Source: Kurthia huakuii LAM0618
GTDB lineage: Bacteria > Bacillota > Bacilli > Bacillales_A > Planococcaceae
Direction of reading: 5' to 3'
DNA length: 64,000 nucleotides
Assembly (NCBI RefSeq): GCF_000505545.1
Contig: NZ_AYTB01000013.1
Location: 1-64,000 of the forward strand
Shown here: positions 52,216 to 61,507 of the stretch, one piece after another
Numbering within the stretch: the first letter of the stretch is position 1
Layout of the letters: each line of letters starts with the position of its first letter
Translations under genes and position numbers: made by a program
The notes under the pieces: generated by a model
What the model saw: only the letters and a program-made list of their open reading frames with translations
Told to the model about the DNA's origin: nothing
Databases searched by the model: none

Positions 52216-53133
52216 ATGACATTAGTACTGTCGAATGTCACAAAGAAATACCGTGACTTTATCGCAGTGGACCAGATTGATTTTACGATTAATCGCGGTG
52301 AGATTTTTGGTCTAATCGGGCAAAATGGTGCCGGTAAGACGACGACATTCCGTATGATTTTAAATTTGCAAGAGACAACCGAAGGCGAAATTTTATGGAA
52401 TGGCAAATCGGTTAACCAATTAAATCGTGATTTTCTTGGTTATTTACCAGAGGAGCGTGGCATTTATCCACAAATGAAAGTAGAGGAGCAGCTTTACTTT
52501 TTCGGCGAGCTACATGGTAAAAAGAAAAAGGACTTAAAGCCGAAAATTGACTACTGGCTTGAGCGTTTTGAGCTAGAGGAAAAGCGGAAGGATAAGGCCG
52601 AAACGTTATCAAAGGGGAATCAGCAAAAGGTGCAGCTGATTGCAAGCTTTATTCACGAGCCTCAATTTTTAATTTTAGATGAACCGTTTAGTGGATTAGA
52701 TCCAGTGAATCGTGAATTATTAATGTCTGCGATTGTTGAGCTCCGTGACAAAGGCGTGACGATTTTATTTTCGAGTCATCAGATGGACAATGTCGAGGAA
52801 TTATGCGACCGCCTATGTATTTTAAAGCGCGGGAAGTCACTATTTTCCGGAGATTTACAGCAATTGAAACAACAATATGGCAAAGTTAATCTCCGCATTC
52901 GTACAACTATGACAAAATCGGAGCTTGCGGCACTTGATGGTGTAGAGCGCGTCCAGCAAACGAATGATGGCTATACACTACGTTTAAAAGATGAAACATA
53001 TGGCCCGGCATTGTTTAAACGTATCGGACAGGGGCAGTATATCGAAAAATTTAGTATGGATTATTTATCACTTGATGAAATCTTTAAATTGAAAGTAGGT
53101 GGCACAGATGGACAGAACGCTGCTGCTCATTAA
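52216..53133 (+). CDS. ABC transporter ATPase (NatA-like)
   Basis: A 305-residue protein. Walker A GQNGAGKTT (~35-43), signature LSKGNQQKVQLIASF (~134), Walker B FLILDEPFSGLDP (~153), and a C-terminal extension with LRIRTTMTKSELAALDGVERVQQTNDGY typical of NatA/YhaQ. It partners the following ABC-2 permease; the frames overlap by 26 bases. NatAB-type exporters extrude Na+ or drugs. AAGGAGG precedes the ATG. YhaQ/YhaP of Bacillus are the nearest remembered relatives. Confidence 0.88.
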   Translation: MTLVLSNVTKKYRDFIAVDQIDFTINRGEIFGLIGQNGAGKTTTFRMILNLQETTEGEILWNGKSVNQLNRDFLGYLPEERGIYPQMKVEEQLYFFGELHGKKKKDLKPKIDYWLERFELEEKRKDKAETLSKGNQQKVQLIASFIHEPQFLILDEPFSGLDPVNRELLMSAIVELRDKGVTILFSSHQMDNVEELCDRLCILKRGKSLFSGDLQQLKQQYGKVNLRIRTTMTKSELAALDGVERVQQTNDGYTLRLKDETYGPALFKRIGQGQYIEKFSMDYLSLDEIFKLKVGGTDGQNAAAH

Positions 53134-54337
53134 GCAAAACTACTTGCAAAAAGTGAAGGCAAAATCGTTTATTTTCATGACGCTACTTTATATGGCGGTG
53201 ATTTTAGTGGCGGTCAATTGGTCATCGGTTAAAGATATCTTTTCAGGCGATGACAATGTGACGATTGCACTAATTGACGAAACGAAACAGTTAGGTGCGA
53301 CATTCCCAGAAAAGGGTGATGTGCATTTTAAAGCGACGAGTGAAACGAAAAAGGCGCTTGAAAAAAAGGTCAAGGATGGCGATTATGACGGTGCGCTTAT
53401 TTTAACAGGTAAGGATAAAAAATTAAGTGCGCAGTTTATTACGTACGAAGCACCCTCACTGACAACGCAGCAAACCGTCGAAACGTATGTTGATACGGCG
53501 AGTAAATTGTATGGCATTCAGCAGTTGAATTTATCGGCAGCAGAAGCGGAAACATTACTGAGCGCACAAACCGTTATTGACGAAGTGTCGCTAAAAAAAG
53601 ATGACAGTAGTAAAAGTTCAGAAGCGAAAATGATTGGCATTGGCGTGTCATATGTGATGGGCTTTTTAATTTATTTATTTGTTATCACATATTCATCGAT
53701 GATTACAACTGATATTGCATCGGAAAAAGGTTCACGCGTACTCGAAGTGTTGATGGCATCAATTCGTCCGAATCAACATTTGATGGGTAAAATTATTTCG
53801 GTATTTTTAATCGGCTTTACGCAAATTGTCATTCTCGTTGTGACAGCACTCGTTGGTCTCAAATTAGCGAAGGCAGATTTATGGTCATCAGTAGCGGATA
53901 TGGCGAAAGATTTATCAGGCGCCTACATTTGGATTGTTGTCGCGTTTTTCTTATTAACATTATTATTATACTTAACGCTTGGCGCATTAATGGGCTCGCT
54001 CGTATCGAAAGTCGAAGAAGCGGGTCAAGCGACTATGCCTCTAATGATGCTCATGATGGCTGGTTTTTTCAGTCTAATCTATGGTATGACCAACCCCGAT
54101 ACCGTACTCGTTAAAATTTTATCGTTCGTACCGTTTACATCGGGCATGTTGATGCCACTACGCTATAGCTCGACGGATTTAAGTTTGAGTATGGCACTCA
54201 TTTCGTTGGCGATTTTATTTGTAACATTGGCCGTGGTGTTTGTCGCGACCGTAGCACTTTATCGCCGCAGTGTGCTGACATATAGCACGGGTAGCTTGTG
54301 GACGAAATTTAAAAACGTTTGGAAATTTACAACGTAA
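53108..54337 (+). CDS. ABC-2 permease (NatB/YhaP-like)
   Basis: A 409-residue protein. One N-terminal helix (~18-38), a ~130-residue extracytoplasmic domain (VTIALIDETKQLGATFPEKGDVHFKATSETKKALEKKVKDGDYDGALIL), then five to six helices from ~180. DIASEKGSRVLEVLMASIRPNQHLMGKIISVFLIGFTQI is the hallmark of NatB/YhaP. The extracytoplasmic domain is the usual one of this class. ATG 53108 follows GTAGGTGG. It is the last gene before the inverted 612-bp repeat, with a terminator at 54343. Confidence 0.9.
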   Translation: MDRTLLLIKQNYLQKVKAKSFIFMTLLYMAVILVAVNWSSVKDIFSGDDNVTIALIDETKQLGATFPEKGDVHFKATSETKKALEKKVKDGDYDGALILTGKDKKLSAQFITYEAPSLTTQQTVETYVDTASKLYGIQQLNLSAAEAETLLSAQTVIDEVSLKKDDSSKSSEAKMIGIGVSYVMGFLIYLFVITYSSMITTDIASEKGSRVLEVLMASIRPNQHLMGKIISVFLIGFTQIVILVVTALVGLKLAKADLWSSVADMAKDLSGAYIWIVVAFFLLTLLLYLTLGALMGSLVSKVEEAGQATMPLMMLMMAGFFSLIYGMTNPDTVLVKILSFVPFTSGMLMPLRYSSTDLSLSMALISLAILFVTLAVVFVATVALYRRSVLTYSTGSLWTKFKNVWKFTT

Positions 54338-54342
54338 AGAGG

Positions 54343-54370
54343 AAAGGAATCGCAGAAGCGGTTCCTTTTT
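54343..54370 (+). terminator. Terminator of the NatAB-like operon
   Basis: AAAGGAATCG-cagaag-CGGTTCCTTTTT, five bases past the stop. Confidence 0.78.
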
Positions 54371-54493
54371 ATATTTGTATAATTTGATAATGTTATAAAA
54401 TATTTTGATGTAGAGGAATTCTGTTGCTGATATGGAATGGCTAATGGTGAGGTGAATGATTTCGAAGCGGCTCTTTATTTTTCACACGCACAT

Positions 54494-55106
54494 TCACGAA
54501 TCGCTCATCAGAAAATAGCTAGGAGCCCAAGAAGCGTGTTTTGGATACAACATAATTGAAAATAAGTGCCAAACAAAGTCTATTTACGCACGAAAAAAAG
54601 GGATTTTAGTAAGCATCATGCAAAAAGCTGTCAACGTAAATTTTTATTTACGATAAAAAAACAAATGCTTGCAATTTTTAAGAAATCATTTTGTGCTGTT
54701 TTTGCCCGAAACAGGCCAAAAGCGGTCGATTTTGGCGCTCTGACGGTCGGTTTTCGCACGAAAAATTGCGCGTTTGAAAAAATGCTGTCATTTATTCAAA
54801 AAAATAAAAAATGCGACACGCTGCACTCGATCTAGCAAAGTGTTTGTGCGGAAAAAGCCCGTTATCGGTAGAAATGGGGTCAAAAATGAATCGTAACGGG
54901 CATTTTTTGTCCGCTTTTGAGGAGGCCACGTTACAAAGTTGTCGTAACTATCGCCACACAAGTAGTAGTTATTTGAGAAAATGACAACAATCAGCAAATG
55001 ATTCGCTTTTTTCTAGGCGTATCTACTTAAACGTGACGCATATTCAGAAATATGTCGTATCGAAAACACGCTTCTTGAGGTGAGAGCTAATTTGTGAGAG
55101 GGGATT
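54494..55106 (-). repeat. 612-bp long repeat with terminal inverted repeats, copy 2 (inverted)
   Basis: Reverse complement of 12956-13567 with only a few substitutions and one small length change. The core 54528-55077 is 550 bp, the same length as in copy 1, bounded by CAAGAAGCGTGTTTTGGATAC on the left and the complementary end on the right. About 30 bp beyond each end are also shared: gctaggag side toward the segment, gtgagagctaatttgtgag side outward. It lies between the NatAB-like operon and the CRISPR leader. No convincing gene is inside. The remaining 54371-54493 holds nothing recognisable. Confidence 0.9.
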
Positions 55107-55140
55107 CGATTTTTAAATGTTACTTAGTGGAGGACTCATA

Positions 55141-55203
55141 TTGCGAAAGCCATTTCTTCGGAAGAGGTTAGGAAAAAGAAGGCGTACATTGTATAATAGG
55201 TAA
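55141..55203 (+). CDS. Possible 20-residue basic peptide (uncertain)
   Basis: GTGGAGGA precedes TTG 55141 by six bases; 20 codons follow and a TAA stop at 55201. The peptide is MRKPFLRKRLGKRRRTLYNR, with ten Lys/Arg residues. It lies between the 612-bp repeat and the CRISPR leader. It could equally be chance, or the degraded tail of a lost gene (a cas2 gene commonly ends here in type I-C loci, but I see no Cas2 motif). Confidence 0.2.
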   Translation: MRKPFLRKRLGKRRRTLYNR

Positions 55204-55364
55204 AAAGGTGCGAATAGGAAGCGCTCATAAAATCCCTAGTGTATTCGCACCCGTTTTTTAACTGTTTAAAGAAAGCAATCATGTTTGTTCTCTTTAAATA
55301 GAAAAAGTTTAGAAAGAAATAGTGAATTCATGATAAATTCAGCTGAATTTATTAAGCGTTCGCC
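55204..55364 (+). promoter_or_regulatory. Leader of CRISPR array 2
   Basis: An AT-rich 160-base leader immediately before the first perfect repeat. It contains the inverted pair GGTGCGAATA (55208-55217) and TATTCGCACC (55242-55251) around gcgctcataaaatccctag. This pattern is like the leader palindrome downstream of cas2 in type I-C systems (remembered resemblance). It contains no cas gene. The retained leader suggests the array could still take up spacers and be transcribed if Cas proteins are supplied from elsewhere. Confidence 0.7.
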
Positions 55365-56739
55365 GTCTCACTCTTTATTGAGTGAGTGGATTGAAATACT
55401 GGCGGCTATCATGTATCGATTCAAAAATCACAGTCTCACTCTTTATTGAGTGAGTGGATTGAAATTGCTTTTGCAGTTGTGCCGCAAGCATATTGTTCGT
55501 CTCACTCTTTATTGAGTGAGTGGATTGAAATCAAAAATAACACTAGCGGTTATCCAGGTGTAGGGTCTCACTCTTTATTGAGTGAGTGGATTGAAATTTT
55601 AGTGTCCCATTACCGACACCAAGGTTAGCTAGTCTCACTCTTTATTGAGTGAGTGGATTGAAATACTTCTGTGATTGGCGATTGCATTGTTAACGGTTGT
55701 CTCACTCTTTATTGAGTGAGTGGATTGAAATTGGATGTTCAATATAGGCTGGTGAAATTGTGCGTTTGTCTCACTCTTTATTGAGTGAGTGGATTGAAAT
55801 ACCCGACCATGCAATGCATGAATCTTGATTTTCGAGTCTCACTCTTTATTGAGTGAGTGGATTGAAATTCAACATCAAAGAATTATAATAGGTTTATCCT
55901 ACCGTCTCACTCTTTATTGAGTGAGTGGATTGAAATAACTTTGATGACGTTTTTGCATAATGTGTCAACGTGGTCTCACTCTTCATTGAGTGAGTGGATT
56001 GAAATAGCAACCAGTCCGCTATCTAAGCCGCGCTCTGTTGTCTCACTCTTCATTGAGTGAGTGGATTGAAATCGAAGACAGGATTGTTGCAAAACACCGT
56101 TTTAAACAAGTCTCACTCTTCATTGAGTGAGTGGATTGAAATCATTGGAAATTTTCGGAAAGCAAAACTCTATCTTGTCTCACTCTTCATTGAGTGAGTG
56201 GATTGAAATAAGTAACTTCGCGCCGAGCGGGGCCATTCCGACTCCGTCTCACTCTTCATTGAGTGAGTGGATTGAAATCTCCATCGTGTAAATTGCTTTT
56301 CGTTCGAATTGTTGGTCTCACTCTTCATTGAGTGAGTGGATTGAAATGACATCTTCCTTGCTGTTGACGAAAAACGGCTCTAGTCTCACTCTTCATTGAG
56401 TGAGTGGATTGAAATATTAATAAATGAATAATAGGTAAGAGCATACTAGCGTCTCACTCTTCATTGAGTGAGTGGATTGAAATTAATACTACAGGTGTAC
56501 CATCTTCGAGCACTAAAGTCTCACTCTTCATTGAGTGAGTGGATTGAAATTGCTTCAACTTTTGTTGTATCTGCATTTCTTTTGTCTCACTCTTCATTGA
56601 GTGAGTGGATTGAAATCACGTATTGTAGACTTGCTCGATTTGCGCCCGTGTCTCACTCTTCATTGAGTGAGTGGATTGAAATTTGATTCGATATAGCTTT
56701 GAAAATCTTTATATTATTGTCTCACTCTTTATTGAGTGA
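55365..56739 (+). CRISPR. CRISPR array 2: 20 full repeats plus one truncated, type I-C-like, no cas
   Basis: The 33-bp repeat begins GTCTCACTCTTTATTGAGTG and ends AGTGGATTGAAAT, with a 7-bp stem CTCACTC/GAGTGAG; it resembles type I-C repeats ending in GTGGATTGAAAT. Starts: 55365, 55433, 55499, 55565, 55632, 55699, 55768, 55836, 55904, 55973, 56040, 56110, 56177, 56246, 56315, 56383, 56451, 56518, 56584, 56650, and a 21-base stub at 56719. The twenty spacers are 33-37 bp. Repeats 1-9 have TTTATTG, repeats 10-20 TTCATTG, and the stub again TTTATTG. The leader is on the left. No cas genes occur in the window. Confidence 0.97.
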
Positions 56740-56818
56740 CACGATTTATCAATGATTCGTGGCTTTTATAGTTAATATTACGATTCATAAAAGTACCCAA
56801 GAAAAAGTGTTATCGGTA
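56740..56818. repeat. Dispersed hairpin repeat, copy B
   Basis: Bases 56751-56818 match 596-663 (aatgattcgtggctttt, then agtacccaagaaaaagtgttatcggta). It starts 11 bases after the point where the last CRISPR repeat breaks off, so its arrival, or a deletion up to it, trimmed the old end of the array. Confidence 0.65.
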
Positions 56819-56897
56819 TGTAATAGCAGGATTGATTTTAATATAAAAAATAATTGCAGAAATTAATTATCTTTAAAAAATTTTTCGAATAATTTAA

Positions 56898-56935
56898 AAT
56901 CAACACCGTAGTATTTTTTATACGGTGTCTTTTTT
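56898..56935 (+). terminator. Hairpin terminator
   Basis: ACACCGTA-gtatttttta-TACGGTGT followed by CTTTTTTT, between the CRISPR array and the dynamin operon; it could end the precursor crRNA. The remaining gene-free part up to 57149 is AT-rich and must hold the dynamin operon promoter, which I cannot fix. Confidence 0.75.
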
Positions 56936-57149
56936 TCGCTCTTTTCGTCCGGAAGAACCTGTTTTTTTACAATAATATAGGACTGTTTGTTTTATTGGAC
57001 ATAGATAAACATACAATGGAAAAGTAAATTTAAAATATATTATTAATAAATAATGATATATAATTATTTCTGGTAAATAAAATTAGTCTTATGTAATTAT
57101 AAAAATAATTCATTGATGAGTTCTTATATATAAGGAGATTTTTATTCAA

Positions 57150-59237
57150 ATGAAAAAAATTATATCAAAAAAGCGTTTAAAGGGAATCATCCAGTCGTAT
57201 ATGGAGCGATATGATGAGGATCCCTTTTGGGGTGGTGAATTACAGTTTTTACAAGAGCGACTTCAAAAGATGGAGAGTAGCATCGCGGTTGTTGGGCAGT
57301 TTTCAGTTGGGAAATCGGCATTATTAAATGCGTTACTAGGTGAAAAATTACTTGCGACTAAAAAGTTAGAATCTACAAAAATATTGACGCGTATTCGCCA
57401 CTGCTCGCAGATGGCTGATGCAAAGATTGTATTAACGTTTCAAAATCAATCAACGCAAAGTATTCCATTGACTAATGTTCAAGATTTGGAAAAATATACG
57501 ACGTTTCAAGGGGATGCGGCATTTACAGATGAGTTGCGTTTTGTTGATTTATATTGGCCGGTGTCATTTTTAAATGAAGAATTGATTTTAATTGATACAC
57601 CAGGAGCTAATTCCATTACGACAAGTGCCTTTCAAACAACGACTGAGCAGTTGCGTGAATCATCGGCAATTATTTATTTATTTTTAGGAACGAAAGGATT
57701 AGATTTACAAGATTATGAACTGCTAGAGGAATATTTGAAGCGGCAAAAGAAAATTTTCTTAGTCGGGACAAATCGAGATCAAGTGATGGATGAGCAGTGG
57801 GATGATGTAAAGGCTGATGTCATTCAGAAGCTAGAGCCGTATGATGCACTGAAAAATGTCGAGATTTTAGGGGTTTCTTCATTAGATGCATTAGAAGCGA
57901 AGCAACAGCATAATCAATCATTATTAGAACAATCGCATATTTTAAAACTAGAAGAAAAAATTGCGCAGTACATGGAAACGAGAGAATATGAACAAGCTGA
58001 ATTGCAATCGATTCAGTATGACTTCGAAGAACTGAAAAAAGATATCGAGGCAGAGGAAGTTATTGCGCAACAAACGAAGGATATCGAAGAACAAGAGCGT
58101 CTGTTTCGTTTAAATCGCTTGCGTACGATTACAAACGGTCAATATGATGACGTGCTGCGTTATGGTGAAAAATATTTGAAACAACGAGATGTGCTAGTGG
58201 CGGAATTAAGTCGCCCGTATAAGGAATCGTTGTTAGTTGAAAATAAGAAAATTTTGGCGAAAGTCAAGAAAGCGTATAGTACGTTTAAAAAGACTGTGCT
58301 TGATATGAGGCAGTCGCGTTATGGATTGGCGCAGTTTGGTTTACAGGAGCTAAAAAATACCTATGTTGCGCATTTAAATAATGTCGAAGAAACGTATCAA
58401 ACGTGGGATGTAAGTTTAGTGCGATTAGCAGAGCTGTTCCAGCAGGCTATCAATGAAAAAGTAAAGCAGGAAGATCAAGCATTTTTAGCGTTGTTGCGAG
58501 AAGTCGATGCACAAACTGAAATTAAATGGGATGATTTTGATTCCATTTTGAAAAATATTCAACTAAAGGAAATTTCGATTGCACATGATGTGAGCAATTT
58601 CCGCGCATATGAGCTCGCAAGTGACGAAAGTAAGCAACGCAATGAGGCTTTTACAACACAACTGAAAACGTTAGCGTCAAAAAAACAACACGAACAAAAA
58701 CAAGCTGCAGCCGCCGAGCAACGTGTGAAAAAAGAAGCACGTGAACAGCAGCAGGCGCTCGGAAAACAGCCAGACCGAGAGGCAATTTATGAAACGAAAG
58801 GAGTATGGGTTTTTAAAAAAGAGAAATTTGTTGGGTATGATTATTCTGCTCAGGAACAGTGGCAAAGTGAAAGCGAAAAAATCCACCAGCAAAAAAATAA
58901 GGCGATGCAAAAAATCAATCAATTGAAACAGCAAAATGAACGTCAAATTAATCAACAAATCGCCAACGTTGAACAACAAAAAGATGATTTGTTTGAAGCT
59001 GAAAATGAAGCGACCGATGCTTTTTTAATGACGCTTTATAAAACGATTACAGAGCAAGCAGAAGAAATACAAAAGCTTCACGCAGAGCATACACATGAAA
59101 TTAAGGCGCAGTGGCAACTCGTTGTCTCCGAGCAAGAAGAACAATGTTATGAGCATAACGGCGCCATTTTTGATGCCTTTAAGCAGTTTGTTGAGGATGC
59201 GAGAGAGCAGGAACTAACTAATTTAATCGTAAATTAA
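57150..59237 (+). CDS. Dynamin-like GTPase 1
   Basis: A 695-residue large GTPase. G1 GQFSVGKS (49-56), switch Thr likely within KLESTKIL (~72-79), G3 DTPG (149-152) and a G4-like TNRD (207-210, Lys replaced by Arg). After ~290 a long helical region follows, with heptad-like, Gln/Glu/Lys-rich stretches (~520-620: AAAAEQRVKKEAREQQQ), as in the stalk of bacterial dynamin-like proteins. No clear membrane helix. Such proteins bind and fuse or tubulate membranes on GTP hydrolysis; relatives DynA and LeoABC protect against phage or membrane damage. It is first of three tandem dynamin genes. A relic of this gene lies at 11655-11807. AAGGAG lies 11 bases before the ATG. Confidence 0.85.
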   Translation: MKKIISKKRLKGIIQSYMERYDEDPFWGGELQFLQERLQKMESSIAVVGQFSVGKSALLNALLGEKLLATKKLESTKILTRIRHCSQMADAKIVLTFQNQSTQSIPLTNVQDLEKYTTFQGDAAFTDELRFVDLYWPVSFLNEELILIDTPGANSITTSAFQTTTEQLRESSAIIYLFLGTKGLDLQDYELLEEYLKRQKKIFLVGTNRDQVMDEQWDDVKADVIQKLEPYDALKNVEILGVSSLDALEAKQQHNQSLLEQSHILKLEEKIAQYMETREYEQAELQSIQYDFEELKKDIEAEEVIAQQTKDIEEQERLFRLNRLRTITNGQYDDVLRYGEKYLKQRDVLVAELSRPYKESLLVENKKILAKVKKAYSTFKKTVLDMRQSRYGLAQFGLQELKNTYVAHLNNVEETYQTWDVSLVRLAELFQQAINEKVKQEDQAFLALLREVDAQTEIKWDDFDSILKNIQLKEISIAHDVSNFRAYELASDESKQRNEAFTTQLKTLASKKQHEQKQAAAAEQRVKKEAREQQQALGKQPDREAIYETKGVWVFKKEKFVGYDYSAQEQWQSESEKIHQQKNKAMQKINQLKQQNERQINQQIANVEQQKDDLFEAENEATDAFLMTLYKTITEQAEEIQKLHAEHTHEIKAQWQLVVSEQEEQCYEHNGAIFDAFKQFVEDAREQELTNLIVN

Positions 59238-59252
59238 GAAGGAGTTAGAGAG

Positions 59253-61493
59253 ATGGATTATAAGCAAAATTTTCAGGAGCGTAAGGAAGAATTAAATCGT
59301 TATTTTGTCAATGCGATTGAACTTGGTGCAAGTCTTCAACAATACAATGAAGTTGTAAACATTGAACAATTGGTTACAACGTTGCAAAGTCACCAAAAAA
59401 ATTGGGAAGATAATCGTTTTGAAATTGTTGTTGTTGGCGAGTTTTCTACAGGGAAATCGACGTTTATTAATGCGCTACTGCAACGTGAAATTTTACCGTC
59501 AAAAGTAACACCTACAACGGCAACGGTAAACTTTATTCGTTCAATTGATGATTTAAAAGATCGTGAAAATGATGAGCCGGTAGCTAAAGTAGTGTATATG
59601 GCTGGGAATGAAGTAATCGTGCCCTATGAACAACTTGCAGATTATGTGACAGAGATGAGCCAACTAGAAGATGTTAGTAAAAATATTCATCATGTTGATT
59701 TATATGTGGATTCGCCGTATTTAAAAAATGGTGTCGTCATTGTCGATACACCCGGGTTGCAAGCGTTAAATCCAGCGCATGAAAAAATTACGCGTGCGCA
59801 AATTAAAAAATCAAATGCGAGCATTATTTTATTTAATATGGAGCAACAAGGGAAGCAAACAGAGTTTAAGTTTTTACAAAGTTTAAAGGAATCTATCGAT
59901 CGCATTTTCTTTGTGTCGAATCGTTTAGATGCTGTGCCGCCTGAAGAAGTAGCGGAAGTGATTGAACAACTAGAGCGTACACTTGTAACGAATGACTATC
60001 AAACCATTCCTGCAGCAATGGCGAAAGTACATCCGGTGAGTGCATTAAAAGCGTTAAAAGCACGCGACCAACAAGTGAAAACGATGCACTGGGAGCAGAG
60101 TAGTGCAGCGCAGCTACTAGAAGAGTCGCGTTTTGAGACGTTTGAGCAACGTTTAGAGCAATATTTATTTGAAGGTGAGCAAGCGGAAGATTTTTTAGCG
60201 GCGCCTTATGAAAAAATTGAACAATTTTATACGGCCTTATTACAACAATTTAAAGAATATCAGGTGCATTTGGAAAGTAACGATAATTTAGAAGAAATCG
60301 AACAGCAATTTAAACGCGCGCAAGAAGAAGCCGAGATGCGCAACATGCAATTAAAGCAAGAAATTACACGTTTAAAAGGAACGTTTAATGATGTTGTACG
60401 AACGAATGAAAAAGAATACAATGCAGCAATCGAACAATTAGTGCACGATGTAAAAAATGATGTGGAAGCGATTGCGATTGTTGAGGATTTTGAAGATGTT
60501 GTGAACAGTGCCATGATGGATTTTAATAACTATTTCCAACAAGTATTCGATACAAAACTGCAAGATTTAGCAATGGAAATCAACGATGTTATGCGCAAAG
60601 AAATCAATGATTTTGAATTGAAAATTGAACATGATACGACGACAAAACAGCATCATATTCAAGTTCGGACGCAAGCTAGTCACGGGAAGAGCTATGAAGA
60701 TGTTGTAAAGGAAACGGAATTGAAATTTGCGGAGCGTGAAGCAGAGTTGCGTGAAGATGCTGAACAGTTACGTGAAAAAATTCGCTTAGAAGCGGAATTA
60801 CAATATATGCGTCAAGAGAAAAAGGATCAAGAAGCTAGTGCAAAAGATGATATGAGATTCCAAGAATTACTCATTAATAGTACACCACAAACGAAAGAAA
60901 CGTATGGCACGATTAAAGAGCGTCGCTTCTGGTTTGATAAAAAGGGCATGGTTAGCGAAGATAATGAGAATTACGATCAGCTCGTGCGCGAAAAGCGTAA
61001 TCTAAAAAAAGAACATGAAGCACAGCAAGCTGAATTACGTCACAAAGAAAAAGAATTAGTAATCGCTACTGGCCAAAATAATAGCAATTATAGCAATCAT
61101 GAAGAATTGCGCGAAGAACGCCAAGAATTGCGCGAACAAAAAAATCGAGAACTTATGCATCGCTTAAATGAACAGTTGAAACAATCAGACCGCGAGCTGC
61201 AACAACAACGCCGCAAAGTGATGCGTGAACTCACAAATATTGCGACAGGTGCTAAACGTGACTATCGTGCATTTTTGCGTGGATTAGATACATTGGACAT
61301 CGCGCAACAAAAAATTGATGATTATATTCAACGTCAAGATCGTCAATTAATTGAAGTGCAACAACGCGCGCTACGTTTAGAACAACAAAAAACAAACTCT
61401 GAAACAGAACGTGCCAACATTCATACAGAAATCGAGAACATTAGCCAAAAAATTGAACATGAACTGACAGCATTAGAATTGACAAGAATTTAA
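59253..61493 (+). CDS. Dynamin-like GTPase 2
   Basis: A 746-residue protein. G1 GEFSTGKST (62-70), G2 candidate TPTTAT (86-91), G3 DTPG (165-168), G4 SNRLD (222-226). An extended coiled coil follows, ~340-480 and again ~490-746 (KETELKFAEREAELREDAEQLREKIRLEAELQYMRQEK, LREERQELREQKNRELM), without membrane helix. The GTPase domain is clearly different from proteins 1 and 3 (STGKST versus SVGKSA), so the three are not recent duplicates. It sits 15 bases after gene 1 with its own AAGGAG, in one operon. Hetero-oligomerisation of paired dynamins is known in Bacteria; here three partners are possible. Confidence 0.87.
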   Translation: MDYKQNFQERKEELNRYFVNAIELGASLQQYNEVVNIEQLVTTLQSHQKNWEDNRFEIVVVGEFSTGKSTFINALLQREILPSKVTPTTATVNFIRSIDDLKDRENDEPVAKVVYMAGNEVIVPYEQLADYVTEMSQLEDVSKNIHHVDLYVDSPYLKNGVVIVDTPGLQALNPAHEKITRAQIKKSNASIILFNMEQQGKQTEFKFLQSLKESIDRIFFVSNRLDAVPPEEVAEVIEQLERTLVTNDYQTIPAAMAKVHPVSALKALKARDQQVKTMHWEQSSAAQLLEESRFETFEQRLEQYLFEGEQAEDFLAAPYEKIEQFYTALLQQFKEYQVHLESNDNLEEIEQQFKRAQEEAEMRNMQLKQEITRLKGTFNDVVRTNEKEYNAAIEQLVHDVKNDVEAIAIVEDFEDVVNSAMMDFNNYFQQVFDTKLQDLAMEINDVMRKEINDFELKIEHDTTTKQHHIQVRTQASHGKSYEDVVKETELKFAEREAELREDAEQLREKIRLEAELQYMRQEKKDQEASAKDDMRFQELLINSTPQTKETYGTIKERRFWFDKKGMVSEDNENYDQLVREKRNLKKEHEAQQAELRHKEKELVIATGQNNSNYSNHEELREERQELREQKNRELMHRLNEQLKQSDRELQQQRRKVMRELTNIATGAKRDYRAFLRGLDTLDIAQQKIDDYIQRQDRQLIEVQQRALRLEQQKTNSETERANIHTEIENISQKIEHELTALELTRI

Positions 61494-61507
61494 GGGGGAC
61501 TGAAACG

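Noticed and set aside
55110-55364. cas2 or other cas gene end upstream of array 2
   Set aside because: I looked for a coding tail but found only a 20-codon basic frame and leader sequence; no Cas motif.
55446-56686. Open frames on both strands through CRISPR array 2 giving repeated SEWIEI or FQSTHSMKSET peptides
   Set aside because: They are translations of the CRISPR repeat itself; no ribosome sites, and the reading depends on spacer length.
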